Assembly (NCBI GenBank): GCA_009792885.1
Contig: WMCF01000080.1
Location: 3,183,785-3,247,784, forward strand
Length of the DNA: 64,000 nt
From: Eremophila alpestris peregrina
Taxonomy: Eukaryota; Chordata; Aves; Passeriformes; Alaudidae
Direction of reading: 5' to 3'
The position numbers and the translations under genes are program-made. The first letter of the stretch is position 1. Each line of letters begins with the position of its first letter. Positions 47,901-58,914 of this stretch are shown here, in pieces. Under the pieces are notes generated by a model, which saw only the letters and a list, made by a program, of their open reading frames with translations, had not been told where the DNA came from and did not search any database.

Positions 47901-49556
47901 GCAAGCCTCTGCTGATGTTCTCTGTCTAACAAAAAATGTACTGTGTGAACCTTCATAAAATACACTGTGGAGCCTCAGGAATTGGATCACAGCAGAGTCC
48001 CCAAATCTGCCCAGCAGCTGGACTCCCTTGTGGCAGAAATAATGTGATAATGTGGGCTGAGCAGCTCTGAAACCAGGATTTACATATTGAACTGCAGCAC
48101 TGGAAAAGATTCGGCGAGAAAAAAATGCCAAGGGCCTCTTGACATATACTTAAGTGTTATTTGAGAATATTTTACCCAACAGCCTAATCCTTTTTTTGCA
48201 GATTTTCATTTAACACCAAGTCTGGAATTTTATTCTACCATTTTTATTTTGCCATTTTAAAAATAAAGATAGAGAATCTTCTATCTGGTAATTAGAGATG
48301 TTTAAAAGGCAGGGTAGCGAAGGTTGTTTTTTAATTTCTCCAGCTGAGGGTTATTTGCATAAGCCTTTAGAGGCTGATAAACTTTCCTTTCTGAAACTAT
48401 GCAGAGTCCAGGCTCCTGTAAGTTGCATTGCATTGTTGTGTTTTCCTGACTTCTCCTGCCTAGCATTCTTCAGATGTCAGTTCTTGAGACTTACCATCAC
48501 TCTGAGCCACCCTCCCAGTTTAGCAGTGGGCCTCTGATATTGATTGGCTTGTACCACAACCCCAGAGAAAGGTAAAAGGAATATGGTATGAGACAAGAAC
48601 AGTGACACTTCCTCCTCAGCAGTTACAAAGTGTAAATAGAATGCAGTATCTGCACAGAGATCTGCAAACATCAGTGAAGATGTACACACTGGGCTGCATT
48701 TAAAATGTTTTCCCAAAGGGATGTTGGCATTATGTGCCTGATTTCCTAACTGAGATTATGCACAAAGCTACATAAACACCATGAACAACCAGCACAGGCA
48801 ATTAACAACTGCATGGGGCTGGCCAGGGCAGTGCATAGTATGGAGAAGGGTTTGTCTTTAACCCACTTGCCATTATAGGACTGCTGACTTCTTCTGGTGT
48901 TGACAGCAAGATGTATTTCTCATTCTTTCAAAAAAATGAGTGTGTGTGCTGTTCTCACACAGGGAGGAGAAGAAAAGGAGAGTCTCCTGAGTGTGCCTAC
49001 AGCATATGTCTTTGTGCAGACTTAAAACTAATCAGTTGCTGGGCTCTGCAGCATTGGCCAAGCCAGATGGAAGAAGATGTGTAAATGCACATGTTTAAGT
49101 GAAGGATCAAAGATAAGATGGTGATGAAAACAAGCTGCCTTTAACTGAGGTGTAGTGGGGCATGGAAGTAATTTTGAACATAATTATTCAGTGTACCACA
49201 TAAGGTGCTTTCAATTATTTTTACTAATTGGCCTGGGCTAGCAGCATGAAATATGAATTGTATCATAGTCCTTTCCTACAGTTTTGGCAATACCAAATAT
49301 GAGAAAGAAAATTTGAGCCAGTGCTCTTAATGTTAAAGAACCATTTCATGGTCAACAACTTTTTGTTGCTAATATTTTTCCTTCCATTACCTTTGCCAAC
49401 AAATGACACAGAGCACTCAGCAGAAACTGAAATAATTTTGGTAGTTACTTTTCCTTTTTTTCCCCCAGCAATTAAAGAGAGTAGCACTTAACAAACATTA
49501 ACTAAATACTGCCTTCTGCCAAAAGGCAGTATTTATATTACTATAAACCCAATGTT

Positions 49557-49606
49557 TTTATATAAATAATATATATAAATATTATATATTTTATATAAAT
49601 AATACC
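49557..49606 (+). repeat. AT-rich near-palindromic tract
   Basis: TATATAAAT and ATTTATATA-like blocks alternate over 50 nt. The tract is self-complementary and low in complexity. Confidence 0.85.
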
Positions 49607-52462
49607 ACTGCTGATATATTCTGATGTACAAGCTTTAAGACAAAATTTTCCTTGGGATTGCTAGACTGTATATCAGATAGTAAGTTCCCATCACAGGCCT
49701 CTATAATGTGGTTTCTCAGTCTAAACTATTTCATGTATCAGCTTCTATCCAAAGAGATGACAGGCCACACAATCAAACACTTATCTAGCCTTGTTTACAG
49801 TTGTTTTTAAAAGTACCATTCAAGTCCAGACATACAGACCTTCTGGAACAAGATGGAGTACACATGAAAATAATTAGACAAAACAGATTTGCTTTCCTAC
49901 AGTTCATTATCACAGCTACTTTGATGAAGTACCTACTTCATCATTATAGCTTCTAAGCACTATTTAGTAGCCAAAAGCCAAATACCTCCTTAGAGACATA
50001 CATAGAAGAAGACTGACTTGCTTGTGCAGATTCTTCTTTGTGTCCAAAGAAGATATTTTTACAAGCGCAGACTCATTTTCCTTCTATCTGCACTCCAAGA
50101 AAAAGCGAGGAAATATTTCCTATCATCCCATTGTTGTATCTCACAAATTGATTAATTTATGACTTCATTTGGTGGTGTGAGCAAAGCCAGATGGTGGTTA
50201 CAACAGAACCAGAAAGTGCTAAGTGTTTTCATTGTTCAAAAAACCCTGCTATTCCCAGCTTCCTCTGGGCAACGTGAGCCTCTGAAATGTGACTGCCAGT
50301 ATCAGGGAGTTTCCCTGTACCTTCACCTTGTACCTTGGCCAGCTGAAGGAACGTTTAGAAGGTCTCTCTCTCTAAGTGTTTCTTTCAATGTTCCCTCTCT
50401 TCACGGATTATGGCAGCAGGAGAAAAGAAGGTAGGAAACTGAACCAAGGAGGCAAGGGTGGGAGGAGTCATGTTTTAAGGAAGAAGAAAGCCCATGAGAC
50501 TGGAGATACTGAGACTCTGTACCTTCAGTTGCACAAGCAGGCAGGAAAGTCTAAAAAGGAGCAAAGGAAAATGCTTTGAGTAATTGCTGTGAAAACAAAG
50601 TGAACTTTTTCTTTGATGCTTCTGATTTTGGTTACTTGAAGAGAACAAGAGCTCTCCAAAGGTCTGTTGCCATATGGAACCAGGAGTGTTATCTCAGTGA
50701 AATATTGTTTACTGCATTTCCTGGCGTGGCAGCTATTTAAATTAAATTTAGTGGGGAGGGAGGAAGAAGAGAAGGAGGGAAGAGTATGTGTGGTACATGT
50801 ACTTGGCCTTCTATTAGAAGTGCATGAAGAAGATATAAATTAATTGTGTAGTCTGGATATTTATTTATTTATTGCTCTCTCAATTGCTTGTTGTTAAGGA
50901 TTTATATATCCCACAGGCAACAGCTTCTCAGTGCTACAGTGCCACAGGCACAACAGAAAGAATAAATGCTTTTGGTCTCGCTGTCCCAATATAGGTTTAC
51001 CTGGGTTTGCTCTCCTGTAAAGGCAAATCCCCTCTGCTCCTGCGGGCCCCTGTAGCAACAGGAATTCGATGTGCCAGGATGCAAGGCTTACAAGTGTCTC
51101 CTATGTTAACTCTTAAGAGCACCTCCTTGTTCTGCATGCCCAGAAAAGACATGCCATGTGGGTAACATCACTGCTTGGCATGTTGTTAAAAACAGGTTTG
51201 CTATTTTTGCAGAACTTGAAAAGGCTTAAAGGGTGGCTGGGACTAACTCAAAATTAAGGTCAACAGCATTTCAACTCCTGCTTGTAGATGAGGTATTATG
51301 AAATCATCCTAATAACCTAGTGGTTCAAAGGGGTAATTAAGATTTAACCGCCTGGTGAAAGCAACACGTTTAATTAACAATAGTCTGCTGTTAAATGAGA
51401 TTATGAGCATTACCTACAGACATGTCACGTGCACTCTTCCTGTACATTTTCCATACTAACATAATTTCACATCATGATACACTGGGAAATATCTACTTCC
51501 AGCATCACTAATGCAATTCACACAGCTCTTGACAAAACATACTGAAGTCTCACTCATAACTGTTGATATTAAGCCACAATTTTCACTTTCACACCTGTAA
51601 GTAAACTACACTTTGAAGCCTTATGACCATTTCTGCTCCCCACTCCCATGTGTAACAAAAGCAAGTTGTCTGAAAGAAAAAGAGAGAAAGGGTTTTGATT
51701 GTGATTGTAGACTAACTTCATCAAAGATACTGAAAATTTTAGTAATTAAACATTTTCTGCTAAAAGATTCCTGAAATATTACTTGTTTAGATGAGAGCAT
51801 GAAGGGGGTCATGTCCCTGAAAAATTAAAAAAAATAAAAATATATGCAAGATTAATATGTTTTCATGGTGGAGAACAAAATTCAATTAGTAGTATGTGAC
51901 ATCTCCCATCAGAAGGCTTAGTTTTCCAAGTCCAGAGGAAATACCTTTTTTAACATATAGCTAGATCTGTATCTGTCAGAAAAAGTTCCAGCATCCTGTG
52001 ACATGGATACGTGACATGGATTTTAAAATACAGCATCTGCTCAAGGCCCATCATGACATTTTCTTAGCAGCATTTTTCTCATCTTTTGCACAACTTAGTG
52101 GTTTTCTTAGGAAACTTTGAAAACTTCAGGTTTTTTTAAGAAAACAATGTATTTTTAAATATACTGGTTTACTTCAAGGATTTGTTTGTGTCCTTAACTT
52201 TTTCTTGTCAAGCTCAGTTATAGAGAACAGACAAACTAAAACAAATACTGGCAGATCCTAAAAGAATGTAACCATGTTTATGATTCCAACAGCAAAGCTC
52301 AGTTTGAGACGGAGAGTATTTAAATGAGGGCACTGAGCAGAGTATTTCCTGCTTTGAAGATACTGTACCTAAGGGATGGCAAAGAAAGCACACAATGATG
52401 CAAACACAAACATCTGTATGACAAACTGTCAGATCCAGAAAAGGGAAAGGGGAAAAAGGAAA

Positions 52463-52480
52463 GGGGGGGGGGGGGGGGGG
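52463..52480 (+). repeat. Poly-G run, 18 nt
   Basis: An uninterrupted run of eighteen G inside a purine-rich stretch. Confidence 0.97.
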
Positions 52481-53765
52481 CAAGGGAGAACCAAGTAGAA
52501 AAAAAATCCAAACTATTATCTGTACGCAAAAAGCAAGGAACTGATTCATTTCAGCTATAAAACAGAAAAACTAGGATACATATTCTAGAAAGATATGGTA
52601 ATATCTTGAAATAATTTGAAAGATCAGATTAGTTAGACTCTTACAAACTGAGTATTATCTGTAAAACTTTTGCTAGCTTGATTTCAAATAAAGAACATAA
52701 TCTAAAAGTTATTGCTTTCCTTGTCTGTTAAGGCACCTGGAAGCCTGTTGTCTGTCAAAAGCAGGTTACTGTTAATTTATCACACTGTAGTCTATGGCAT
52801 TAAAATGCACTAAAGTGATCCATTGATAAGAAGACAGTTTGAAAACTTTGGAAACTTACCTAGATTACTGAAACGTTAAGGAGGAATGGCATTGCTTGCT
52901 GGAATTTGGAAGCCATTTTACATTACTAAATTTTCCTTATTTAGGTTGACTGAAGAGGTAAACCTGGACACCCTACAATATTAACTCTTCTATTACTTCG
53001 TGACTAAAAGAAAACCATTGCTATCATTTTCAACACAGGAAGATATAAATATTTAAAGTGCTATGTTTAAACACTTTAAAGTTATATTAAACATGTTTAT
53101 TATTTTTAAAGACTGCTGCAGCAGTTCAGAGCTGGCAACAGTGATGAATCTGGAGGGGATTAAATCCTCCTGATCAGCACAGTACAGGTATGTTGAAGCA
53201 GGTGACTGCGTCTTTCTTTTCTATCTTGTACTGCATTCATGTGGTGACCTAGGTCAGTTTTTAATTGTCAGACCATTTGAAAACGTACCTAATAATGGTG
53301 ATCTGACTGGTGACCTTGATTATAACTGCAGTGTTTTTTTCTTGTGCTCAATAGGAAGAAGCAAGAGCCAAACACATGCTCCCTTGTCAAACCAAACCTC
53401 AGGCAGGCAGGAGATAAAAGCACAAGTATTAGGTTTCTGGGATCAAATCAGCCTTTGATCCTAAAGGCTTTCAGTCTGGTGATCCTTAGTGATACAGGAT
53501 ACTTTGTTACCACAGTTATCATCAGTAAACCGGGTAAACATTATTATTAATGCCACTCAAAATGCTTATGCGTTAAGTGGGGATGAACTGGAGCAGTGTC
53601 TTCAATGCACTGAGCTCTTTTGGAAAGGTCTGCTATGGAAAATTAAATGATGTTAGGGGGCTTTGAATAGCATACATGGTACTTCAGCAATTTCAGTGGC
53701 TACACATTACTTCCCAGCAATGGTGGTCAGCTGAACTGAGAAACTGAACCAGCTTTAAAGTAAAG

Positions 53766-53970
53766 AGGAAAGGAAAGGAAAGGAAAGGAAAGGAAAGGAA
53801 AGGAAAGGAAAGGAAAGGAAAGGAAAGGAAAGGAAAGGAAAGGAAAGGAAAGGAAAGGAANNNNNNNNNNAAAGGAAAGGAAAGGAAAGGAAAGGAAAGG
53901 AAAGGAAAGGAAAGGAAAGGAAAGGAAAGGAAAGGAAAGGAAAGGAAAGGAAAGGAAAGGAAAGGAAAGG
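53766..53970 (+). repeat. (AAAGG)n pentanucleotide array with a 10-N assembly gap
   Basis: About 19 perfect units precede and about 20 units follow a run of ten N at 53861-53870. The true length is unknown, because the gap size is probably a placeholder. Confidence 0.99.
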
Positions 53971-54639
53971 GAATTATTCTATAAGCAGAATGCAAACCAG
54001 TTTCCCTCCTAGCTGTCCACAGAATGACAGTACCACGGGGTGAAGGCTGGTGTAAGCTGGGCATGTGACTTGGGCAGCACCATAGCTGAACCCACCGTCA
54101 CAGCCTTGATTTCCACTGCCCTATCTTCTGTCCAAGTACACTCCATCTTAGCACAGGTCTGTGTGTTGCCCTCATTTGTAACCTGAGGGTGATCAGAGTA
54201 AATCAGCATTACACTATTGCTGTACTCAGAATGTATGGTTGAAAGGCTCATGTAATTATTAATTTTTTGCTATTCCTGTCAAGTGCCAGCATCTTCAGCA
54301 GAGCATCAAGATTAGTTTGTTGCTGCAGTATCAGTGAAGCATTTTTCATTCATGTTAACTTATGCTGGCATTAGACTTTTACTCCAATTTTCTAAGTATC
54401 TAGTAGAATAGTGAAACAATGAAAAATACTGCTAACGTCAGTAAGGAATAGAGTCTAGATTTTATTTGTTTTATTGGTGCCACAAAGTTGCTTGATTTAA
54501 GAATGATTATTATTTTGGCTAAGTTTCTTGGCAGATTAAGTGGAATAATAATGTTGCAAAATATGGAATTTGTCAAGATTATCTTAAGTAATCTTAAGGA
54601 TACTCTCTGATCCAATCAATGTCTTTGTACATTTTCAAG

Positions 54640-55215
54640 AGTAATCAACAAGAAAAGAAACCTAACCACAGGAACAGGCAGCAGCCAGCTTCCTTTAGTC
54701 AAGGACATAAGGGACAAACAAGCTTTAAGGATGTGGAAAATCAAGCTGTTGTTTTATGTCAGTAGAACAGATAGTAGTTAGCAACCTTACTCAAGGACAA
54801 CCTGGAAATAACAAGCTTTAAGAATGCAGTAAACCAAGACTCTGATGTACGTCTATTTACACATTGGTAACTTGGCAAAATACTCCAGGTCCATGTATCC
54901 TCTAGCTGAACTGTATTCATTTTAATACTAAAAACTCTGCCTACAAGAAGAAAAAGACCCCTGCCCATGTGAAGACTCTTCCCCTGAGCATGTGTAGAAA
55001 TTAGCTGGGATTGTGTAACTTGAATGGAAATTACTAACCAAGCATAATAGAGGGGCTGTACTTTGAAAGTTACAAACTCAGAACTTCTGTGTATAAATAA
55101 TGGCAGGGAGGGTCTGGGGGGGTTCGCTTGATTTGTGTCACACTGAGAACCCAGGCTTGCACAGATGTGAAATGAACAATCAATGTCTCTCTCAAGTGTG
55201 TGGTTATGGGCTTGT
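54640..55215 (+). mobile_element. Possible degenerate solo LTR, different family
   Basis: LTR-like architecture with no genes. Two imperfect direct repeats (54699-54733 and 54791-54826, sharing tcaaggaca and acaagctttaag) resemble duplicated U3 enhancer blocks. A TATA motif (tataaataatgg) lies near 55093. It is followed by gttcgcttgatttgtgtcac, a gaacccaggcttgca motif, and an aatgaacaat polyadenylation-like site. The edges are uncertain, and the family assignment is from pattern only. Confidence 0.45.
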
Positions 55216-56703
55216 TGCACACCAGGTAATGAATCTGATTTTGTGGACAACACTAATGTACATTGGATTGCTTTCTTTACTTGTTATAGCTGGTGAAAGT
55301 GTTTTTTTCTTTATGTGTGCTTGCAATACCCTTTAATTAATCCAATAATTTCCTTTGGCACATTCAGTACTTGCTCAGGAAATAGAGAGTTCTTTCCATG
55401 AAAACGTCTTCCTAGAACATTTAAGAGCAGGGTGACTCTTCTCTAGTCAGTTTTAGAGAGGTAAGTTTTTTTGTAGTTCACATTTTCCAGAAGAAATTCT
55501 TCCTTAGCTTAAGGAAAATCTGTGCTAAATAGCAATGCTCTCTTACTTTTCCTTCTGTTCAGAAGATACAGTGAGCATACAGAGGATCTCGCTTGATTCC
55601 ATTTAAATAGTAGTATTTGAAACATCTAATCAAGCAGTCTCTTCACTAGCTATAGTAGCAGTATTATTAACAACAGAAATACAGATGACCTGATAACTAA
55701 GTACAAAGCAGGCTGAAAGAGGTAGGGTAAAGATGCTCTGTCAAGTGTATTTCATGCAACTGAGCAAGCAGTCCATTGGGTGCACAGAATATTTTACTGT
55801 TTATCATCACTTTTTTAGTCTTTTTGAACTAGCAGTTCTGGTCTCATAGAAGATAGTAATGTGGATTGTCTTTAGGTGCAAATTCTTAAAACTGCTTTTG
55901 GCTAAAAATGACTTCCTGGAAATTCCCAGTTCTGGATACAGTGAAGTTTGCTGTAGCTTGTGCAAAGGTGGTAAAGCACAACTGTCTATAAGAGCATTCT
56001 TGTAGAAAAGCCAAAGGGTGGGGAAGACAGAATATTTCCCTCAACTGCCTTCACTCACAGGCTTTAATTACCTGTTAATGTGAAAAATCTCTGAAAAGTC
56101 CCTGAAGAACTTTCAGGTGGTTTTGAAGGCCGGGGTTGGCAAAAACAGTTTCAGATTCAACTGCCTGCCTTCCTAGCTGTTTGTGTGATCAACAGGAAGC
56201 AGTCCTTTATGTTAAATGTCTAAATAGGAGAAACTTCAAAGTGCCTTTGTAAGAAACACATGCTGCAATCACACCAACAGTTCACAAATATAAAAATTTA
56301 GTCTGTTTTGACATTTACTAATGCTTGTCCTGAATTCCACTGCCATCTCAGGAATGGTAATACCTATGCATGACGAACCTGAATTGATACGGAAGGAAAT
56401 AATATCATCCCTCACAGTGTCCTCTTCTTTCATCCCCAAGCTCCTGTGCCACGCTGCAGCAGCTAAACTAAGCAAGGGTCTAACTGGAATTGAAATCAGG
56501 TGAACCAGTTTAACCTATACAAGCACAGACACACGAATGAATGACCATACGGAGGTAAGGTAGGGCTTATCTCACCTGCAGCTTCAGTCATCTATGGAAA
56601 ACAATAGTCAAAATGTCTTTGGCCTTCATCATTAGGAATTATTTGTGGTATTTTCAGAGTGACTTAAATTGTAGGAAGAGACAATATCATTTAAAAAAAT
56701 AGT
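55216..56703. other. Intergenic spacer before the GCNT1 3' end
   Basis: 1.5 kb of unique-looking sequence with no recognised repeat or gene. Short overlapping open frames at 56269-56503 occur on both strands and look like chance. Confidence 0.55.
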
Positions 56704-57607
56704 TTTATTTTTTCTGTACTTAGTGTTAAAATAATCTGGAATGCAAGTCGAGCTTGACAGAAAGCAGAAACCAGCAGTTCCATCAGTAATATTTAGACAC
56801 TACTGCAGTTCTTTAAGTTTTGAGAAACTTGAGCGATTTTGGATACAAAAGCAAAACTCCCCATACAGTAAGAAATGTAAATTTAGAAGTCTAAATCTCA
56901 TCAGGCACAAAACTGAGGTTTCCCTGAGAAGATGTACAAACTAGTGTATAAACTTTATATCATAGTATCAGGGTGCTTTAAGAATACAAAAGAAAGATTT
57001 GAATTCCTTAAAATTCCATGCTGAAAACAAAATTTTCAAAAGGATTGAGAATTATGTATAATAGAACTGCAGCAAACAGATCTAAGTAAAATGGTATAGC
57101 CGCTGGCTGTGCATATCCCCTTTTGCATAGCTTATAGATAATTTCTAATGTTATATTCCTGAGATCTTTCAGTACGTAGTATGAAGTGCAGTCCAGCTGC
57201 TTTTTACCCCACCCCTTCATCTTTCTCTTCCAGCTAGCATTACATTCATGGGGAAAAAACCCTGAAAATAACCTTGAACAACATGCATTTTCTGTGCCTT
57301 AAACCAATTTAGCCAAAGGAAGTCCATTAATTATACCTTCTAGATAATAAATATTCCAGATAGTTGGCTTTCCAAAAACTGCTGTCTGATTTTGTACCTA
57401 AAGCTCCAAGCCTCGTTGTGCCACAAGGCATACTTGAGACACATCTTTTCTCCCCCTTGTCCATGGACAAGGCAGGGCACGAGCACCACAACACCAACAT
57501 GGTGAGAGTCATTATACCCATCATCAGCATCACCACCATTGCTGTAACATGTTAAAGTACGCTGCATTAGAATATTTGTACCTATGTTTCCAACAGGAGC
57601 ACGCATT
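56704..57607 (-). other. GCNT1: Probable GCNT1 3'UTR
   Basis: The first AATAAA on the minus strand after the GCNT1 stop that I could find is the complement of 56704-56709. It is followed by T-rich sequence. This predicts a 3'UTR of about 0.9 kb. Longer forms using later signals are possible. Confidence 0.4.
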
Positions 57608-58888
57608 TCAGTTCTTTTGCAGATACAGAGCTTTGTGCCGCAAATACTCCTCCAAGCACTTCACTGCAAAAGGGTCGACATCAGTATCAAACTTATTAGC
57701 AAATAAGTGGTGGTTTCGAAGCATCCAGTTCAAGTCTCCCACCCCGAAAACACAGACAGAGCGAATGTGAACCCCACTGCAGGGTGGGTAGGGTGCACCT
57801 TTGGACACGTCACCTTCGAAGTACTGCCACTTGACAAACCTGGCCAGCGCGTTCATGTCAGAAACGTCGTACTTGTCACTGGAAGAAAACGCGCCTGGCA
57901 CTTCAGGGATTCTCTGAATTGTTGCCCACAGGTACTCATCTGGGCTGTAAGTATCTTTAGCCCACTCAATGAACTTAAGTATCTTGCTGTTTTCTAGTAC
58001 ATATTCTACAAAGCTCCTGCTAACTACAAAATAGGCACTGCCAGAAAAAACTGGAGTGCTGAGGGGTGGTAGTTGCTTGTCTATGCCTGTGTTCTTTATT
58101 TTACCATCAATAATCTCATGGTGTTTCTTCCACCTTACTTCTTTATAAACAGGCATTTTTTCTGTTTCCAAGCTGTTTTCACCCTTAAGGGCTTTCAATT
58201 TCTCTACTATTTCCTGGTTGGTCTTTATAGGAAAGTCCATACCACATAGGTTTATCAGGTATTTCCAGTTTGAACTTCTCCTGTAGAGATCTTTCATGCA
58301 GTTAATGTCTGCCTGCACTCTGCTCCATGAAGCATACACCACACTCTCTAACTGGCTGGAAATAAAGACATTATCAAAACATGACACTATTCCCTTCACA
58401 GCAGCAAAAAAGGATTCTGGAGACTTTTTGTCTACATGAATGCAGTAAAAATTCTGTGGAGCGTAGATTGATCTTAGAAGTCTGTCAAGCATCTCAATTT
58501 TGTGATAAACCACTATTGAGTAAGCAATTGGAAATTCTGCTTCTTCATTACTGAGAGGTTCCATAATGTATTTCCTGGTCTTGGTGAAGGAGGCACAGTC
58601 TGCAGTCATGTTAATATAATCATCTGTTGTTAGTCTGGGGCGTTTCTTAAATGACACTGATAAGGCCTCAAGCTGTACCTTTTGTATTTCTTCTATATCC
58701 CCCTCAATAATCTTGGTGCAATTAACATTGCTAATAGGATCTTCTTTTGTTAGCTCCAGATGTCTCCGATTTACAAAGTCTTCTTTCTGGTTAACTTTCA
58801 AAACTGAAATTATTACTAAAATGAGAGTCAGACTCAAGAAAAGCCTGAAGCGCAAGTTGGTGCAAAACCGTAATTTCCTCTTCAGCAT
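57608..58888 (-). CDS. GCNT1: GCNT1, core 2 beta-1,6-N-acetylglucosaminyltransferase (C2GnT-L)
   Basis: An intact 426-codon single exon. The enzyme is a Golgi type II membrane protein. It transfers GlcNAc from UDP-GlcNAc to the GalNAc of core 1 O-glycans, making the core 2 branch needed for mucin-type and selectin-ligand glycans. The sequence shows a short basic cytoplasmic end, a membrane anchor at about residues 14-30, a stem, and a GT14-family catalytic domain. Two N-glycosylation sites (N56 NCT, N93 NMT) and nine lumenal cysteines (57, 98, 149, 170, 197, 215, 370, 379, 411) match the remembered human positions with a constant shift of two. Glu318 in SPDEYLW corresponds to the catalytic Glu320 of mouse. 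PIAYSIVVYHKIEMLDRLLR and ESVVYASWSRVQADINCMKD are family signatures. The length is two residues below human. GCNT3 and GCNT4 are less likely, because the N-terminal RRHLEL...NCTKI stem fits GCNT1. Confidence 0.97.
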   Translation of the reverse strand: MLKRKLRFCTNLRFRLFLSLTLILVIISVLKVNQKEDFVNRRHLELTKEDPISNVNCTKIIEGDIEEIQKVQLEALSVSFKKRPRLTTDDYINMTADCASFTKTRKYIMEPLSNEEAEFPIAYSIVVYHKIEMLDRLLRSIYAPQNFYCIHVDKKSPESFFAAVKGIVSCFDNVFISSQLESVVYASWSRVQADINCMKDLYRRSSNWKYLINLCGMDFPIKTNQEIVEKLKALKGENSLETEKMPVYKEVRWKKHHEIIDGKIKNTGIDKQLPPLSTPVFSGSAYFVVSRSFVEYVLENSKILKFIEWAKDTYSPDEYLWATIQRIPEVPGAFSSSDKYDVSDMNALARFVKWQYFEGDVSKGAPYPPCSGVHIRSVCVFGVGDLNWMLRNHHLFANKFDTDVDPFAVKCLEEYLRHKALYLQKN

Positions 58889-58914
58889 TTCAAATACTAG
58901 GTAGCTTTGTAGGG
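58889..58914 (-). other. GCNT1: GCNT1 5'UTR in the coding exon, with splice acceptor
   Basis: On the minus strand the sequence reads cttttctttttag, then 26 nt to the ATG. This polypyrimidine tract and AG (complement of 58915-58916) make a convincing acceptor. As in mammals, the coding sequence would sit in one exon preceded by non-coding exons. Confidence 0.7.

Larger units (their letters stand above)
43137..53763. other. Intergenic spacer, nothing firmly recognised
   Basis: About 10.6 kb of AT-rich sequence. It contains GC-richer patches at 45240-45540 and 46800-47050 and several microsatellites listed separately. An ATTTATTTATTTATTG element lies near 50862. No coding exon or RNA gene could be supported. 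Confidence 0.6.

Noticed and set aside
53693..54064. A minus-strand open frame of repeated FLSFP.
   Set aside because: It is only the translation of the AAAGG array across the N gap.
54759..55253. A 164-codon minus-strand open frame.
   Set aside because: It runs antisense across the LTR-like element and shows no protein family features.
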